DNA from: Rhizobium sp. J15
Lineage (GTDB): Bacteria > Pseudomonadota > Alphaproteobacteria > Rhizobiales > Rhizobiaceae
NCBI RefSeq assembly: GCF_002531825.1
Contig: NZ_NWSX01000019.1
Span: forward strand, 1-64,000
Reading direction: 5' to 3'
DNA length: 64,000 bases
The notes below the pieces were generated by a model, which saw only the letters and a list, made by a program, of their open reading frames with translations, was not told the DNA's origin and searched no databases. Shown here piece after piece: positions 18,495-27,056 of the stretch. Made by a program: the position numbers and the translations under genes. How positions within the stretch are numbered: the stretch's first letter is position 1; every line of letters begins with the position of its first letter.

Positions 18495-20003
18495 TCAATC
18501 CTTGAGGCGGATATTGGCCAGCGGGATCTCGCTGTTGGTCGTGATGTCCGGCTTCCAATCAAGTCGGGCGCCGACACGGGTATAGCCAATCATGTGGAAC
18601 ATCGGGATGTCCGCGACCACCTTCTTGCGTGCCTTGTCGAAGATCGTCTGGAAGCTCTTGGTGCGGTCTTCGCCGGTGGCCGCGAGCGCCGCGTCGACCT
18701 CCTTGTCGAGCGCCGGGTCGGCGAGCGTCGCATAGTTGCCACTCGAACGATAGAAGATCGGGATCGTAAAGGCGGCATCACCCTTGTTGTTGTCGTGCAT
18801 CATCTGCAAGAGATTGGCGCCGCGCTCCGCTGGGAACGGCTTCTGCAGGTATCTGAGCCAGTCGGCGACGTCGAGCATCGTCAGCTTGACGTTTAGGCCA
18901 GCGGCCTGCCACATCGTCATCATGGCTTCCATCGCCTCCGAACCGTTCGGATAGATGCCGTTGCGGCCGATGAGCTTGATTTCGGTGTCGACCGCAACGC
19001 CGTCGGCAGCCGCCTCCTTGAGAAGCTTCCTTGCCTCATCCGGGTTGTAGGGCCACGCTTCGAGCGCATTGTCGTGGCCGTTGATCCCCGGAACGACCAT
19101 CTGTGAGGCCCGCTTGACATCGTCCCCGAAAAGCTGGGCGAGGCCTTCCCAATCGATCGCTAGATTGAGCGCCTTGCGCACGCGCGGGTCGTCAAGCGGC
19201 GGCTGGGCAGTATCGATACGGATTGCCGTCGTTTCCGAATTCAGATAGGCGAAGTCTGTATCCGGGTTGCTCGCGTCCTGGATGGCGATAGAGGGCGTCA
19301 GATCCGCTTCGCCGGTCTCGACCATGGCGGCGCGGATCGAGGATTCAGGACGCCAGACGTAGGTCGCCTTGGTAAACTCCGGCTTCTCGCCCCAGTAGCC
19401 GTCAAAGGCATCGAGCACAACGGTCTGCGGCGAGAAGGTCGAAAGCTTGAAGGGACCTGTCCCGATCGGATCGTTAACCGGTTTGTCCTCGGGCGTTTTC
19501 GGCGAGACGACCATGACCACGCTCAACAGCGTCGGGAGAATGGGCTGGGGTTTATCCGACTTGATCTCGACGGTCAGATCGTCGACGGCCGTCACCGTCA
19601 GCTTCGCATCGCCGAATTTGGCGATATTGCTGCAAGTGATCTTGCCACCGGTCATGCGGTTGATGGAGAAGATGACCGCTTGTGCGTTGAAGTCCGAGCC
19701 GTCCTGGAATTTCACCCCGTCGCGCAGTTTGAGCCGCCAGGTTACCGGATCGAGCTGGGTCCATTCGGTGGCAAGCTTCGGCTGCGGCTGGCCGGTCTTG
19801 GCATCGATGACGGTCAGCGGCTCGACGACATTTTGGCTGAGGATTTGCCCGACATTGGTAATGATGGTGCCGCAGGGCTCCAGGTTTGCAGGCTGTTCCG
19901 GCAGGACGATGCGGATTTCCGCCCCTGTCTGCGCGGTCGCAGATGATACTGCGCCCGCCATCAGGATGACGGACGCCATCGCAAATACGCTTATCCTCTT
20001 CAT
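18495..20003 (-). CDS. Periplasmic binding protein, Dpp/Opp family (SBP_bac_5)
   Basis: A 502-residue family 5 solute-binding protein. A signal peptide (MKRISVFAMASVILMAGAVSS, cut near ATAQ) is followed by the family pattern ATEWTQLDPVTWRLKLRDGVKFQDG and DDPRVRKALNLAIDWE. The ATG at 20003 is preceded by gggaggtaaac; longer in-frame starts lack a site. The gene lies 79 bases after 5-dehydro-4-deoxyglucarate dehydratase and is co-directional. The ligand may therefore be a sugar acid or oligouronide, not a peptide; some family members bind oligosaccharides. Confidence 0.92.
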   Translation of the reverse strand: MKRISVFAMASVILMAGAVSSATAQTGAEIRIVLPEQPANLEPCGTIITNVGQILSQNVVEPLTVIDAKTGQPQPKLATEWTQLDPVTWRLKLRDGVKFQDGSDFNAQAVIFSINRMTGGKITCSNIAKFGDAKLTVTAVDDLTVEIKSDKPQPILPTLLSVVMVVSPKTPEDKPVNDPIGTGPFKLSTFSPQTVVLDAFDGYWGEKPEFTKATYVWRPESSIRAAMVETGEADLTPSIAIQDASNPDTDFAYLNSETTAIRIDTAQPPLDDPRVRKALNLAIDWEGLAQLFGDDVKRASQMVVPGINGHDNALEAWPYNPDEARKLLKEAAADGVAVDTEIKLIGRNGIYPNGSEAMEAMMTMWQAAGLNVKLTMLDVADWLRYLQKPFPAERGANLLQMMHDNNKGDAAFTIPIFYRSSGNYATLADPALDKEVDAALAATGEDRTKSFQTIFDKARKKVVADIPMFHMIGYTRVGARLDWKPDITTNSEIPLANIRLKD

Positions 20004-20082
20004 GTTTACCTCCCTTGTTGATTGCATCCGTCCTCGGCCGGCGACATCCTCGACCATTTACACGGCCGCCGAAGCTCCTGTG

Positions 20083-20988
20083 TCAGCCTGCGGCCCTGTC
20101 GATGAGATCGCGCAGCATTTCCTTCTCCTGCGGCGTCAGATCCGTCAGCGGCGGACGCACCGGACCCGGCGTGCGCCCGATCAGATCGACTCCAGCCTTG
20201 ATGATCGAGACGGGGTACCCCTGCTCGCGATCACGCAACGCCGCGAAGGGAAAGAAGAAGGTGTTCAGTATCGCCTCCATTGTCGCCCGGTCACCCGAAC
20301 GCATCGCTTTGTAGAAACGCTGCGCCAGTTTCGGCACAAAGTTGAAGACGGCAGAGGAATAGGTCGTGACGCCCACGCCGTTGAACCCCTCGGCAAAAAG
20401 CTCGTGCGTCGGCATGCCTCCGATATAGGTAAGTCGGTCACCGAGCTTCGCCGTCACGTGGCGGACCAGATCGACCTTGCCGGTTCCGTCCTTGAAGCCG
20501 ATGAGGTTCGAGCAGGAATCGGCGAGACGGGCCACGGTCTCGGCATTGGCGACCGAATTGGCGCGATTGTAGATGACGACGCCGAGGCCGGTCGATTCGC
20601 ACACGGCCTTGACGTGCCGGTAGATGCCCTCCTGTGGCGCTTCCATCAGGTAATGCGGCAAAAGCAACAGACCATCGGCGCCGGCGGCTTCGGCGTGCCG
20701 AGCGGTTTCCGTGGCAAGCGATGTGCCATAACCACAACCGGCGATGATTGGCACGTCGCCCGACGCTTCCTTGGCCGCGCGCGTGACTTTCCCGACCTCT
20801 TCGGGCGACAGCGAGAAAAACTCGCCCGTTCCTCCGGCGGCGAAAAGAGCGGCCGCATCGAAGCCGGAAAGCCATCCGACGTGTTCGCGGTAGCTCTTGA
20901 GATTAAGGCTGAAGTCGTCGTTGAAATGCGTAACCGGAAACGACAGGAGGCCGGAGCCAATGCGCGACTTGAGTTCATCTGGCGACAA
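20083..20988 (-). CDS. kdgD: 5-dehydro-4-deoxyglucarate dehydratase
   Basis: A 301-residue DapA/DHDPS-superfamily TIM barrel. The sequence pattern (SGLLSFPVTHF, FAAGGTGEFFSL, YNRANSV, Schiff-base lysine in IGFKDGTGK) matches KDG dehydratase better than dihydrodipicolinate synthase or N-acetylneuraminate lyase. KdgD converts 5-dehydro-4-deoxy-D-glucarate to 2,5-dioxopentanoate in oxidative glucarate, galactarate and uronate catabolism. The next enzyme, a 2-ketoglutarate-semialdehyde dehydrogenase, is not in this window. Second gene of the FadR-kdgD-ABC operon. Confidence 0.85.
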   Translation of the reverse strand: MSPDELKSRIGSGLLSFPVTHFNDDFSLNLKSYREHVGWLSGFDAAALFAAGGTGEFFSLSPEEVGKVTRAAKEASGDVPIIAGCGYGTSLATETARHAEAAGADGLLLLPHYLMEAPQEGIYRHVKAVCESTGLGVVIYNRANSVANAETVARLADSCSNLIGFKDGTGKVDLVRHVTAKLGDRLTYIGGMPTHELFAEGFNGVGVTTYSSAVFNFVPKLAQRFYKAMRSGDRATMEAILNTFFFPFAALRDREQGYPVSIIKAGVDLIGRTPGPVRPPLTDLTPQEKEMLRDLIDRAAG

Positions 20989-21024
20989 AAGAAACCTCCG
21001 CGAATTAGTATTATGTCGCGTGGT

Positions 21025-21037
21025 GTCATATGATGAC
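21025..21037. promoter_or_regulatory. Candidate operator between regulator gene and kdgD
   Basis: The sequence gtcatatgatgac contains exact arms gtcat/atgac with a 3-base centre, 12 bases beyond the regulator stop and 37 before the kdgD start. Its core tcata-t-gatga resembles the exact tcata-c-tatga palindrome found upstream of the regulator gene. FCD-type GntR proteins bind short palindromes of this size, so both are candidate sites for the adjacent regulator. Confidence 0.4.
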
Positions 21038-21049
21038 TTTAGAGATGAG

Positions 21050-21802
21050 TCAATCGGTTTTGTCGCGGGCTGCAGCTGAGCGGCGAATCATCAACGAGCG
21101 ATAACGCTTGATGCCGGTAACGAGATGTCGGCGCATGGCTTCGCGGGCCCTTTCTGGGTCACGGGCGAGAATCGCATCAGCGATTTCGCGATGCTCCTCG
21201 AGGATCGGCTGATCTCGGCTGGGCAACGGATCGACCCCACCCATCACGGTCTTGAACTTCACCCGCGGAATCATCCGGCGCCCCACATGCTCGAGGAAGG
21301 TCTTAAACCTGGCATTATTGGTCGCGGTGGCGATCGCCATGTGGAACTGAAAATCTGCCTCATCGGTGGGTCGACCTGCGGCGACGAGGTCGGCGAATTT
21401 GTCAATCTGAGCCTGGATCTCGGCCTCTTGCGCCGGCGAACTGCGGGCCGCCGCCAGGCCCGCCGCTTCTACCTCTATTCCAATGCGCAGCTCGAGTTCC
21501 TCGATGATGTCGGAGATTTTGTCGGTCTCTTCCGTAAAAAGCTTCAGCCCTTCATCGACGGGCTTCGGGCCTATCACAAACACCCCGGCTCCCTGCCGCG
21601 ATTCCACCAACCCATCGGCACGCAATGCAGCGATCGCCTCCCTGATCACGGTACGACTGAACCCCAGACGATCAATGAGCGCCGGCTCGGTCGGCAGCTT
21701 GTCACCGGGCGCGTAGAAACCCGCCTCGATCTGCTCGCGCAATACATCGGCAACCTGGGACGCGAATGACTTGCGCGACGTTGGACGTTCAGCCCGCGGC
21801 AT
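21050..21802 (-). CDS. GntR/FadR-type (FCD) transcriptional regulator
   Basis: A 250-residue regulator. The N-terminal GntR winged HTH (about 12-75) contains DKLPTEPALIDRLGFSRTV and VIREAIAALRADGLVESRQG. The C-terminal FCD helical domain (about 95-225) shows metal-site histidines in FQFHMAIATATNN and EEHREIADAI and near RRHL. FCD proteins usually repress sugar-acid or organic-acid operons and release DNA on ligand binding. First gene of the operon, 61 bases before kdgD. Likely effector: a glucarate/uronate intermediate (inference from kdgD). Confidence 0.92.
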   Translation of the reverse strand: MPRAERPTSRKSFASQVADVLREQIEAGFYAPGDKLPTEPALIDRLGFSRTVIREAIAALRADGLVESRQGAGVFVIGPKPVDEGLKLFTEETDKISDIIEELELRIGIEVEAAGLAAARSSPAQEAEIQAQIDKFADLVAAGRPTDEADFQFHMAIATATNNARFKTFLEHVGRRMIPRVKFKTVMGGVDPLPSRDQPILEEHREIADAILARDPERAREAMRRHLVTGIKRYRSLMIRRSAAARDKTD

Positions 21803-21895
21803 GTTTCCTCCAGATTTTCCATTCCGAGATCATGCATACTCTCAGTGGGCAGCAAAAGCGATAGCATCTTATGAAATCCTCCTTCTCACCAAAAC

Positions 21896-21906
21896 TCATA
21901 CTATGA
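21896..21906. promoter_or_regulatory. Candidate autoregulatory operator of the FadR-type regulator
   Basis: An exact 11-bp palindrome tcata-c-tatga lies about 94 bases upstream of the regulator ATG, in AT-rich DNA that can hold the operon promoter. The similar motif after the regulator gene makes it a candidate operator. There is no experimental or comparative support. Confidence 0.4.
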
Positions 21907-22224
21907 TTTTTCCCGCACCTCAGCGGCTGAGCAGCACCCCTACGTCAAATAAGAGCCCGCTTCGGCCTTGTGGTGAACTTTGTCATACAGGCTCATACAA
22001 CGGCGCAAGGCGGTGGCGTTTGGCGGCATGATGGCAGGTCAAGCCACCAATCGAATCGCTCCGGGCAGATCCCTTCTGGGGAGCAGTTTGATGATGGCAT
22101 TGGCGGTTTCGGACCTGGATGTTCAGCCACCCTGTACGGCGCGTCCTTGAGGGTTTGGTAACTTCCGGATCGTTGCCGCGGATGTCGTCTGCCAGTATCG
22201 CCCAAGAGGATGAGCGCCCCCAAG

Positions 22225-22249
22225 GGAACAAAGCCGGAAGATCGAGGTT
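22225..22249 (+). promoter_or_regulatory. Probable EcfG promoter of the membrane-stress operon
   Basis: GGAAC (22225-22229), 16 bases, then gGTT (22246-22249). This fits the alphaproteobacterial general-stress sigma EcfG consensus GGAAC-N16/17-CGTT with one mismatch. The predicted start of transcription near 22257 leaves a leader of under 30 bases before the ATG at 22284. Confidence 0.5.
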
Positions 22250-22283
22250 CGGCGCCCACAAACGTGCCACCATGGAGGCCTCG

Positions 22284-22805
22284 ATGACCGACGAATTTTC
22301 AGAACCGGGAGGAGAACGCGGTCCGTCTGCGAACGTCTCTCCGACGACTGAGCTGAAAAACAAGATCAGCGACGATATCAGTTCGACGAAAGCGACGGTG
22401 AAGGAGGCGTCCGTCGCGGGCCTCGAAAAGGCACAGGACTTGGTTTCGGAGCAGGCGCACTTTGCAGCGCGCCAGATGAGCGGCATTGCGACGGCGCTCG
22501 AAAAGGTAGGGGCGGAACTGGAGCACTCCGGCCAGGACCAGGTCGGTCGCTACGCACGGGGGCTCGGTCGCAGCGTTGCCAGCGCCGCAAGACGCGTGGA
22601 GGGCAAAGACCTTGGCGAGATGGCAATTCTGGCCGAGGATTTTGGCCGCAGGCAGCCGGTCGCATTTTTGGGAATCGCCGCCCTCGCAGGGCTGACCGCA
22701 AGCCGTTTTCTGACCGCTTCCGCCAATCGAGCCGAGAAGACCCGAAGAGAGCCTCCATCGACACAAGCAATCATCTCGGGAAGCAAGGACAAGGAAAATG
22801 GCTAA
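22284..22805 (+). CDS. Nutrient-deprivation-induced-type protein (first gene of DUF3618 operon)
   Basis: A 173-residue mostly hydrophilic protein with a long amphipathic helical middle (SSTKATVKEASVAGLEKA onward) and one short hydrophobic stretch near residue 130-145 (PVAFLGIAALAGLTASRFL). It matches the first gene of a conserved rhizobial trio with a holin-like and a DUF3618 protein, sometimes called nutrient-deprivation-induced protein. The ATG at 22284 has ggagg 5 bases upstream; another ATG 12 bases earlier lacks a site. It overlaps the next gene by 8 bases. Probably a peripheral envelope-stress protein; molecular function unknown. Confidence 0.75.
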   Translation: MTDEFSEPGGERGPSANVSPTTELKNKISDDISSTKATVKEASVAGLEKAQDLVSEQAHFAARQMSGIATALEKVGAELEHSGQDQVGRYARGLGRSVASAARRVEGKDLGEMAILAEDFGRRQPVAFLGIAALAGLTASRFLTASANRAEKTRREPPSTQAIISGSKDKENG

Positions 22806-23214
22806 ACCCTCCGAAAACATGCCATTGGCCGACTTGGTTGGCGGTCTTTTAAGTGATGTTACCGGCCTTCTGCGTAAGGAGATCGACCTGGCCAAAGCCG
22901 AAGCATCGGAGAAGCTTGCCGCCGTCTTGAGCGGCGTCGAGATCCTTCTGATCGGAACGATCCTGGCGATCGGAGCCATCGGTGTGCTCTTGAGCGCCGT
23001 CGTCAGCGGGGTCGCCGCACTCCTCGTAGCGCAGGGGTTCAGCGAACCTGTGGCCAGCGCGCTGGCTGCGATCATCGTCAGCGTCATCATCGGGTTTATT
23101 GCCTGGATCATGATCCGGCGTGGCCTTGCCGCCTTCCGTCGCAGCAATCTGGCCCTTGGGCGCACTACGACGTCGCTTCGTCGAGACGTGCAAACTGTAA
23201 AGGATAAACTCTGA
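22798..23214 (+). CDS. Phage-holin-superfamily (Actinobacterial holin-X-like) membrane protein
   Basis: A 138-residue protein with an amphipathic N-terminus (LADLVGGLLSDVTGLLRKEIDLAKAE), two TMs (about 45-72 and 77-102) and a basic tail. This is the PF07332-like arrangement annotated as phage holin family, though in rhizobia it is a housekeeping stress-operon protein and not a phage lysis gene. Overlaps its neighbours by 8 and 1 bases, indicating translational coupling. Confidence 0.8.
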   Translation: MAKPSENMPLADLVGGLLSDVTGLLRKEIDLAKAEASEKLAAVLSGVEILLIGTILAIGAIGVLLSAVVSGVAALLVAQGFSEPVASALAAIIVSVIIGFIAWIMIRRGLAAFRRSNLALGRTTTSLRRDVQTVKDKL

Positions 23215-24242
23215 TGGAAACGACTTCAGACAAAAGCTCGCTCGAGCTTCAGCGGGAAATCGACCAAGATCGTCAGCGGCTTGGGCAACGGATCGAGGCG
23301 CTCCAGGAGCGGATGTCGCCGGGCCAACTGATCGACGAGCTTATCGCCTATGCCAAAGGCGGCGGCGGCAGAGAGTTCGTCGGAAATTTCGGCCGAGCGT
23401 TGAAGGAGAATCCGCTCCCGGTGGCGCTGATGGGTGTTAGTCTGGCCTGGCTGATGGCCAAGGGCACCCCTTCGTCAGCGACGGGATCAACGACGAGAAC
23501 CGAGCCGGAATATGATCTCTATCCGGTCCATGGGCCTGTGCGCCGCCTCGGCCCCCCGACCTTCGTCGGCGGCGTCCGGTACAGCCATTTTTCGGACAGC
23601 ACCGGCAAGACACTGAAGGCTTTGACTGATGAAACGGGACGCCGGGCCGGTCATTTCGTCGATGAAACGGGCAAGACCTATCGCGGCTTTATCGATGCGA
23701 GCGGCAAAAGGGTCGATCAAATCGTTGATGAGACCGGAGCGATCCTCGACACTGCATCCGGCTGGGCCGCCGAAAAGTGGGAGCAAGTAAAAACTGCCGT
23801 GCAAGACGCTTCCGAGCACGCGACGGGAACTGCAAGTGCGCTCGCCGACCGTGCGTCTTCGGCCGCAACAAACCTGCAAGAACAGACAAACAAACTGAAC
23901 ATGATGATCCTTACCCAGTTTCGCGACCAGCCGCTGGTGGGTGGTGCATTGGCGTTTGCAGTCGGAGCCGCGATCGGCGCGGCACTGCCAAGCACCGAAA
24001 TGGAGGATGAGCTCGCAGGAGAAGCATCGGATGCCGCCAAGGAAGCGATCGGCACTCAAACATCTGAACTTGTCGATCAAGGCGCCGCCATCGCCTCAAC
24101 TGCCTACCAAAAGGCTGTTGCGGTTGCTTCCGATGCTCACGACGAGATCAAGGATCGCCTCTCGGAGGAAGTCGAGTCTCTACGACAGCCAGCAACGCGG
24201 GATGCTGCGGTGCGGCCTGACCATGAACCGGGGACTGCCTGA
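23214..24242 (+). CDS. DUF3618 domain protein with tandem 11-residue repeats
   Basis: A 342-residue protein. The N-terminal DUF3618 (about 8-85) has a charged coil (LQREIDQDRQRLGQRIEALQ) and a hydrophobic segment NPLPVALMGVSLAWLMAKG. Residues 127-181 are five consecutive 11-residue repeats of the form (V/I/T)-D-(E/S)-(T/S)-G-K/R. A second helical region and a glycine/alanine-rich hydrophobic stretch (QPLVGGALAFAVGAAIGAALP) follow near 245-265. Start overlaps the preceding stop as TGATG. Likely membrane-associated stress protein; function unknown. Confidence 0.85.
   Translation: METTSDKSSLELQREIDQDRQRLGQRIEALQERMSPGQLIDELIAYAKGGGGREFVGNFGRALKENPLPVALMGVSLAWLMAKGTPSSATGSTTRTEPEYDLYPVHGPVRRLGPPTFVGGVRYSHFSDSTGKTLKALTDETGRRAGHFVDETGKTYRGFIDASGKRVDQIVDETGAILDTASGWAAEKWEQVKTAVQDASEHATGTASALADRASSAATNLQEQTNKLNMMILTQFRDQPLVGGALAFAVGAAIGAALPSTEMEDELAGEASDAAKEAIGTQTSELVDQGAAIASTAYQKAVAVASDAHDEIKDRLSEEVESLRQPATRDAAVRPDHEPGTA
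23592..23756 (+). repeat. Five tandem 33-bp coding repeats in the DUF3618 gene
   Basis: The encoded units are SDSTGKTLKAL, TDETGRRAGHF, VDETGKTYRGF, IDASGKRVDQI and VDETGAILDTA, exactly 11 residues each and in phase. The DNA is diverged between units, so the repeat is old and kept at protein level. The shared core is D-x-[TS]-G. Confidence 0.8.
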
Positions 24243-24788
24243 CCCTGTACTGGCTCTCCGAATACCTGGATTGCTGTTTCGGGAAAAGGAAGCGAAAGCA
24301 TAGCCTCCTCGCCGGTCCATTTGTTCGGCGGCTCATAGCCGCCAAGGGCGTCGCGCACCATGCTCTCGAATACCTCGAGGACATCGAGCGCGACGGCGTC
24401 GCGCTGAATCCCGCGCGATACCCACGAACGCAACGGTAGCCGGTCTTTTGGCCTAACTCTCTTGCTGCCTCGCATGGCTCGGCAGCAACGCTCCTTCTGG
24501 GGCTTCTGGTGAGAGCACCTATAAGAGGTCTCGATACCCGCACTTCCCGAAACCTGAGAAAATCCCGCCGATTGTCGAAAATATCGAGATCGAACTCACT
24601 CCGGATGCACTGGGACCCGCGTGTCGGCAGTCGGACGCCGCCGACCTATCTTTCTAGAAGGCGGTCATAGACTCCGGCCAGCAATCGGCATATGGCGATC
24701 CGACCTGTTGGCGCCCCGCACTGCCTTACTCCATGGAAAGACAGGCACGCCGTTGACGCTTGGCCTTGCCAATCCCATCTGTTCCAGC
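24243..24788. other. Intergenic stretch, possible decayed gene on the minus strand
   Basis: No gene that I can defend. A minus-strand frame between about 24290 and 24475 has coding-like composition (for example VLEVFESMVRDALGGYEPP and NKWTGEEAMLSLPFPE), but it runs on into the antisense of the DUF3618 gene and matches no family I know. The plus-strand frame leading into the next gene lacks a ribosome site before 24789. Confidence 0.3.
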
Positions 24789-25427
24789 ATGCCCAAAGTG
24801 AAGACGGAAACGAAGAGCGATGAACCTGAGCTGATCAGGGAGTGGCCGCTCCCACTGGACGCGACGCTCGGATCGGCTATCAGAGTGAAGGGAATCCTTC
24901 AGGAAATCCGGTCTCGCCTGCCGCCCGCCGTCAGGAAGTCGCTTGATATGCAGTGGGGCAAGCTCACTCTCGTCATGCCGGTTACGTCGAAGACAGCGTT
25001 TCGCGCGACCTCATCGATCGTCTCCGAAACGCTCCAGCGCATCGCAGACCTGCCAATTATTCCTCGCGAGATCGAGGACATCCTGGGGATAACGGCTTCC
25101 GAAAGGAAGCGTTGGCTGGAGGACGGGCGTCTTCCAAGCGCGGGAACCCGAACCGTCAGGCTTCAGGGCCGAGCGCGGCGGATCACCTTTCACGTGTTCG
25201 ATCCACGGATCATCGAGGACCTGCTCGATCGCTGCGCCGTGGATGCATGGCGCGAAGACGACGCGGCGGCCAAAGCAGAAAACCGCAGACGCGCCGCCTA
25301 CCAGGCGAAGGTGACGCGGTCACTGAAGAAACAAGCGAAGACCGAGCAAGCTGATCCGGTCGCCGAAGACGCCATGAACGGCTTGAGCGGTTGGGACGAG
25401 TTCGGGAGAGAAGGTCTGCTTCGCTGA
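24789..25427 (+). CDS. Conserved rhizobial hypothetical protein, possible DNA-binding
   Basis: A 212-residue soluble protein from the ATG at 24789; the frame opens earlier, but that part is not protein-like. Residues around 85-145 (EIEDILGITASERKRWLED, then LPSAGTRTVRLQGRARRIT) resemble a helix-turn-helix followed by a basic wing, as in MerR/excisionase-like folds. A highly charged Lys/Arg/Ala-rich C-terminal tail follows. I recognise no named family. No operon partner is within 300 bases. Nucleic-acid binding is inference from the shape. Confidence 0.65.
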   Translation: MPKVKTETKSDEPELIREWPLPLDATLGSAIRVKGILQEIRSRLPPAVRKSLDMQWGKLTLVMPVTSKTAFRATSSIVSETLQRIADLPIIPREIEDILGITASERKRWLEDGRLPSAGTRTVRLQGRARRITFHVFDPRIIEDLLDRCAVDAWREDDAAAKAENRRRAAYQAKVTRSLKKQAKTEQADPVAEDAMNGLSGWDEFGREGLLR

Positions 25428-25852
25428 TAAGTAGCGTCAGCTTTTCGAGCTCAATGCTTGCCGAGTGATCCTTGATGCCGCCGGCCTGTTCAGCCAAGAC
25501 CAGTTCAAGCCTGCCGGCGCCGTGAGCGAGCACAGAACTTTTGCCGGGGTCACCCCGTTATCGGCTTCCCGGAGCTGGTTGCTCCATTCCGGGAAGATTA
25601 CAGGGCGATTTTCAACCAGGCCCGAGAGCGGACATCGCTGAATGACTCACGATTTGACTGGAAGAGTGAGGTTCCGGTAGCCGGATAGTCTATTTCGCCG
25701 ATATGTCTTCGCGCCTGCACAAAGTGCGGTCGGAGGAATTCACGCGAAGCCCTTTGAGCAGTTCGAAAACACGTGGACGCCTCGCCTTTGACTCCTATAC
25801 TGGCCGTCAGGGAGAACGACCGCCGGCATCAAGGGGTCACGGCAATGGTACT
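25428..25852. other. Intergenic stretch, nothing recognised
   Basis: Between the hypothetical gene and the 3' end of the nitronate monooxygenase gene. I found no open frame of coding character, tRNA, repeat or terminator. Confidence 0.5.
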
Positions 25853-26833
25853 TCATGTCGCTCGCGATAGCAGGCGCTCCGCTTGTTCAACCATCTCCTC
25901 AATCACCCTCCGGGCGGGATCCACACTGTGAATCAAGCCCGCTGCCTCGCCCATCAGAACAGCTGAGTTGTCCGCGTCGCCAGCGTCGAACGCTTTCCAG
26001 AACAGCTCGCTTTGGATCTTTTGTGCAGGCTGCGCGGCCAACTCGCATTCGCGTCCGTGCCAGGTGGAAACGAAGCGGTTTTTCAGAACGCGGGCGGTGA
26101 ACTCCGCTGTGGGCCAATGATAGCCACGGACGATATCTACAGTCCTCGTTTTTATCGTCCGGTCGCCATCAGCAGCTACGATTGCTTCGCGAAAACCGGG
26201 AGGCGCCGCTGACTCTGAAGTCGCAACGAACCGGGTACCGATCAAGACACCATCTGCACCGAGCATCAGCGCCGCCGCTAGTGAACGGCCGTCGCCCACA
26301 CCGCCCGCCGCCGCGATAATCGTCTCCGGCGCCCGCTTCGCAACCAGGTCGGCGATCTCGGGAACCAGCGTGAACGTCGAGCGACATCCGCTGTGACCTC
26401 CGGCCTCATTGCCCTGAGCCACAATTACGGTAGCTCCGACGTCAAGTGCTTCACGGGCGTGCAGCATCGATTGAACTTGACAAATGACAGGTATTCCCGC
26501 TTCCCGCACCCGGCGCGCAAAGGGTGCCGGCGAACCAAATGAAAACATCAGCGCCGCGGGTCTACGCGCCAGAACGAGATCAAGCAGGTTCTGTTTGGTT
26601 GCCAGCGACCAACTGATCAAACCGCATCCGACACGTGAATTACCGGCAGCGTCAAATTGCTTCTCGAGCCAGACTGCATCGCCGTAGCCGCCGCCAATGA
26701 GACCAAGGCCTCCGGCATCGGAGACTGCAGCTGCGAGTTGCCCGCCAGCCATCACGCCCATAGGCGCGAGCAGAACAGGATGTCTGATGCCGAAGTACTC
26801 TGTCAGCCGGGTGTTCAATGACACAGTTGGCAC
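25853..26833 (-). CDS. Nitronate monooxygenase / NPD family flavoprotein
   Basis: A 326-residue FMN-binding TIM barrel of the 2-nitropropane dioxygenase group. N-terminal PVLLAPMGVMAGGQLAAAVSDAGGLG, VIVAQGNEAGGHSG (flavin/catalytic loop with the class I His) and AAGGVGDGRSLAAALMLGADGVLIGTRFVAT (phosphate-binding region) are all typical. Such enzymes oxidise alkyl nitronates such as propionate-3-nitronate, a plant toxin, which suits a plant-associated host. It is monocistronic and divergent from hicA across about 220 bases. Confidence 0.9.
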   Translation of the reverse strand: MPTVSLNTRLTEYFGIRHPVLLAPMGVMAGGQLAAAVSDAGGLGLIGGGYGDAVWLEKQFDAAGNSRVGCGLISWSLATKQNLLDLVLARRPAALMFSFGSPAPFARRVREAGIPVICQVQSMLHAREALDVGATVIVAQGNEAGGHSGCRSTFTLVPEIADLVAKRAPETIIAAAGGVGDGRSLAAALMLGADGVLIGTRFVATSESAAPPGFREAIVAADGDRTIKTRTVDIVRGYHWPTAEFTARVLKNRFVSTWHGRECELAAQPAQKIQSELFWKAFDAGDADNSAVLMGEAAGLIHSVDPARRVIEEMVEQAERLLSRAT

Positions 26834-27019
26834 TCGTCAGGTCGGTAGTGAGGCAAGGGCAACACAACGAGATTATTTTAGCATAACAGCAACGCGCTTT
26901 CCATTTTTCGGGATCGGCATAAGGCGCCTTGAAGGGATACGAACTGCCGACTCGGGATTATCGCCCCACCACGCGCCCGTTCGACGTTTGGGATGAATTT
27001 AAGAGGCTGTTGAGTTTGT

Positions 27020-27049
27020 GCTTGCATAATCAGCAAGCGTCTCTATATT
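27020..27049 (+). promoter_or_regulatory. hicAB promoter with overlapping inverted repeat
   Basis: The arms gcttgc (27020-27025) and gcaagc (27033-27038) flank a 7-base centre. A candidate -35 ttgcat (27022-27027) and -10 tatatt (27044-27049) are spaced 16 bases apart, so a repressor on the repeat would block the promoter. Transcription would start at about the hicA ATG (27057), and no Shine-Dalgarno sequence precedes that ATG, so the message may be leaderless. Confidence 0.5.
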
Positions 27050-27056
27050 TGCTAGC

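Noticed and set aside
22798..23214. Holin-like protein as a sign of a prophage
   Set aside because: No other phage genes are present, and this holin-superfamily protein belongs to a conserved rhizobial stress operon with DUF3618.
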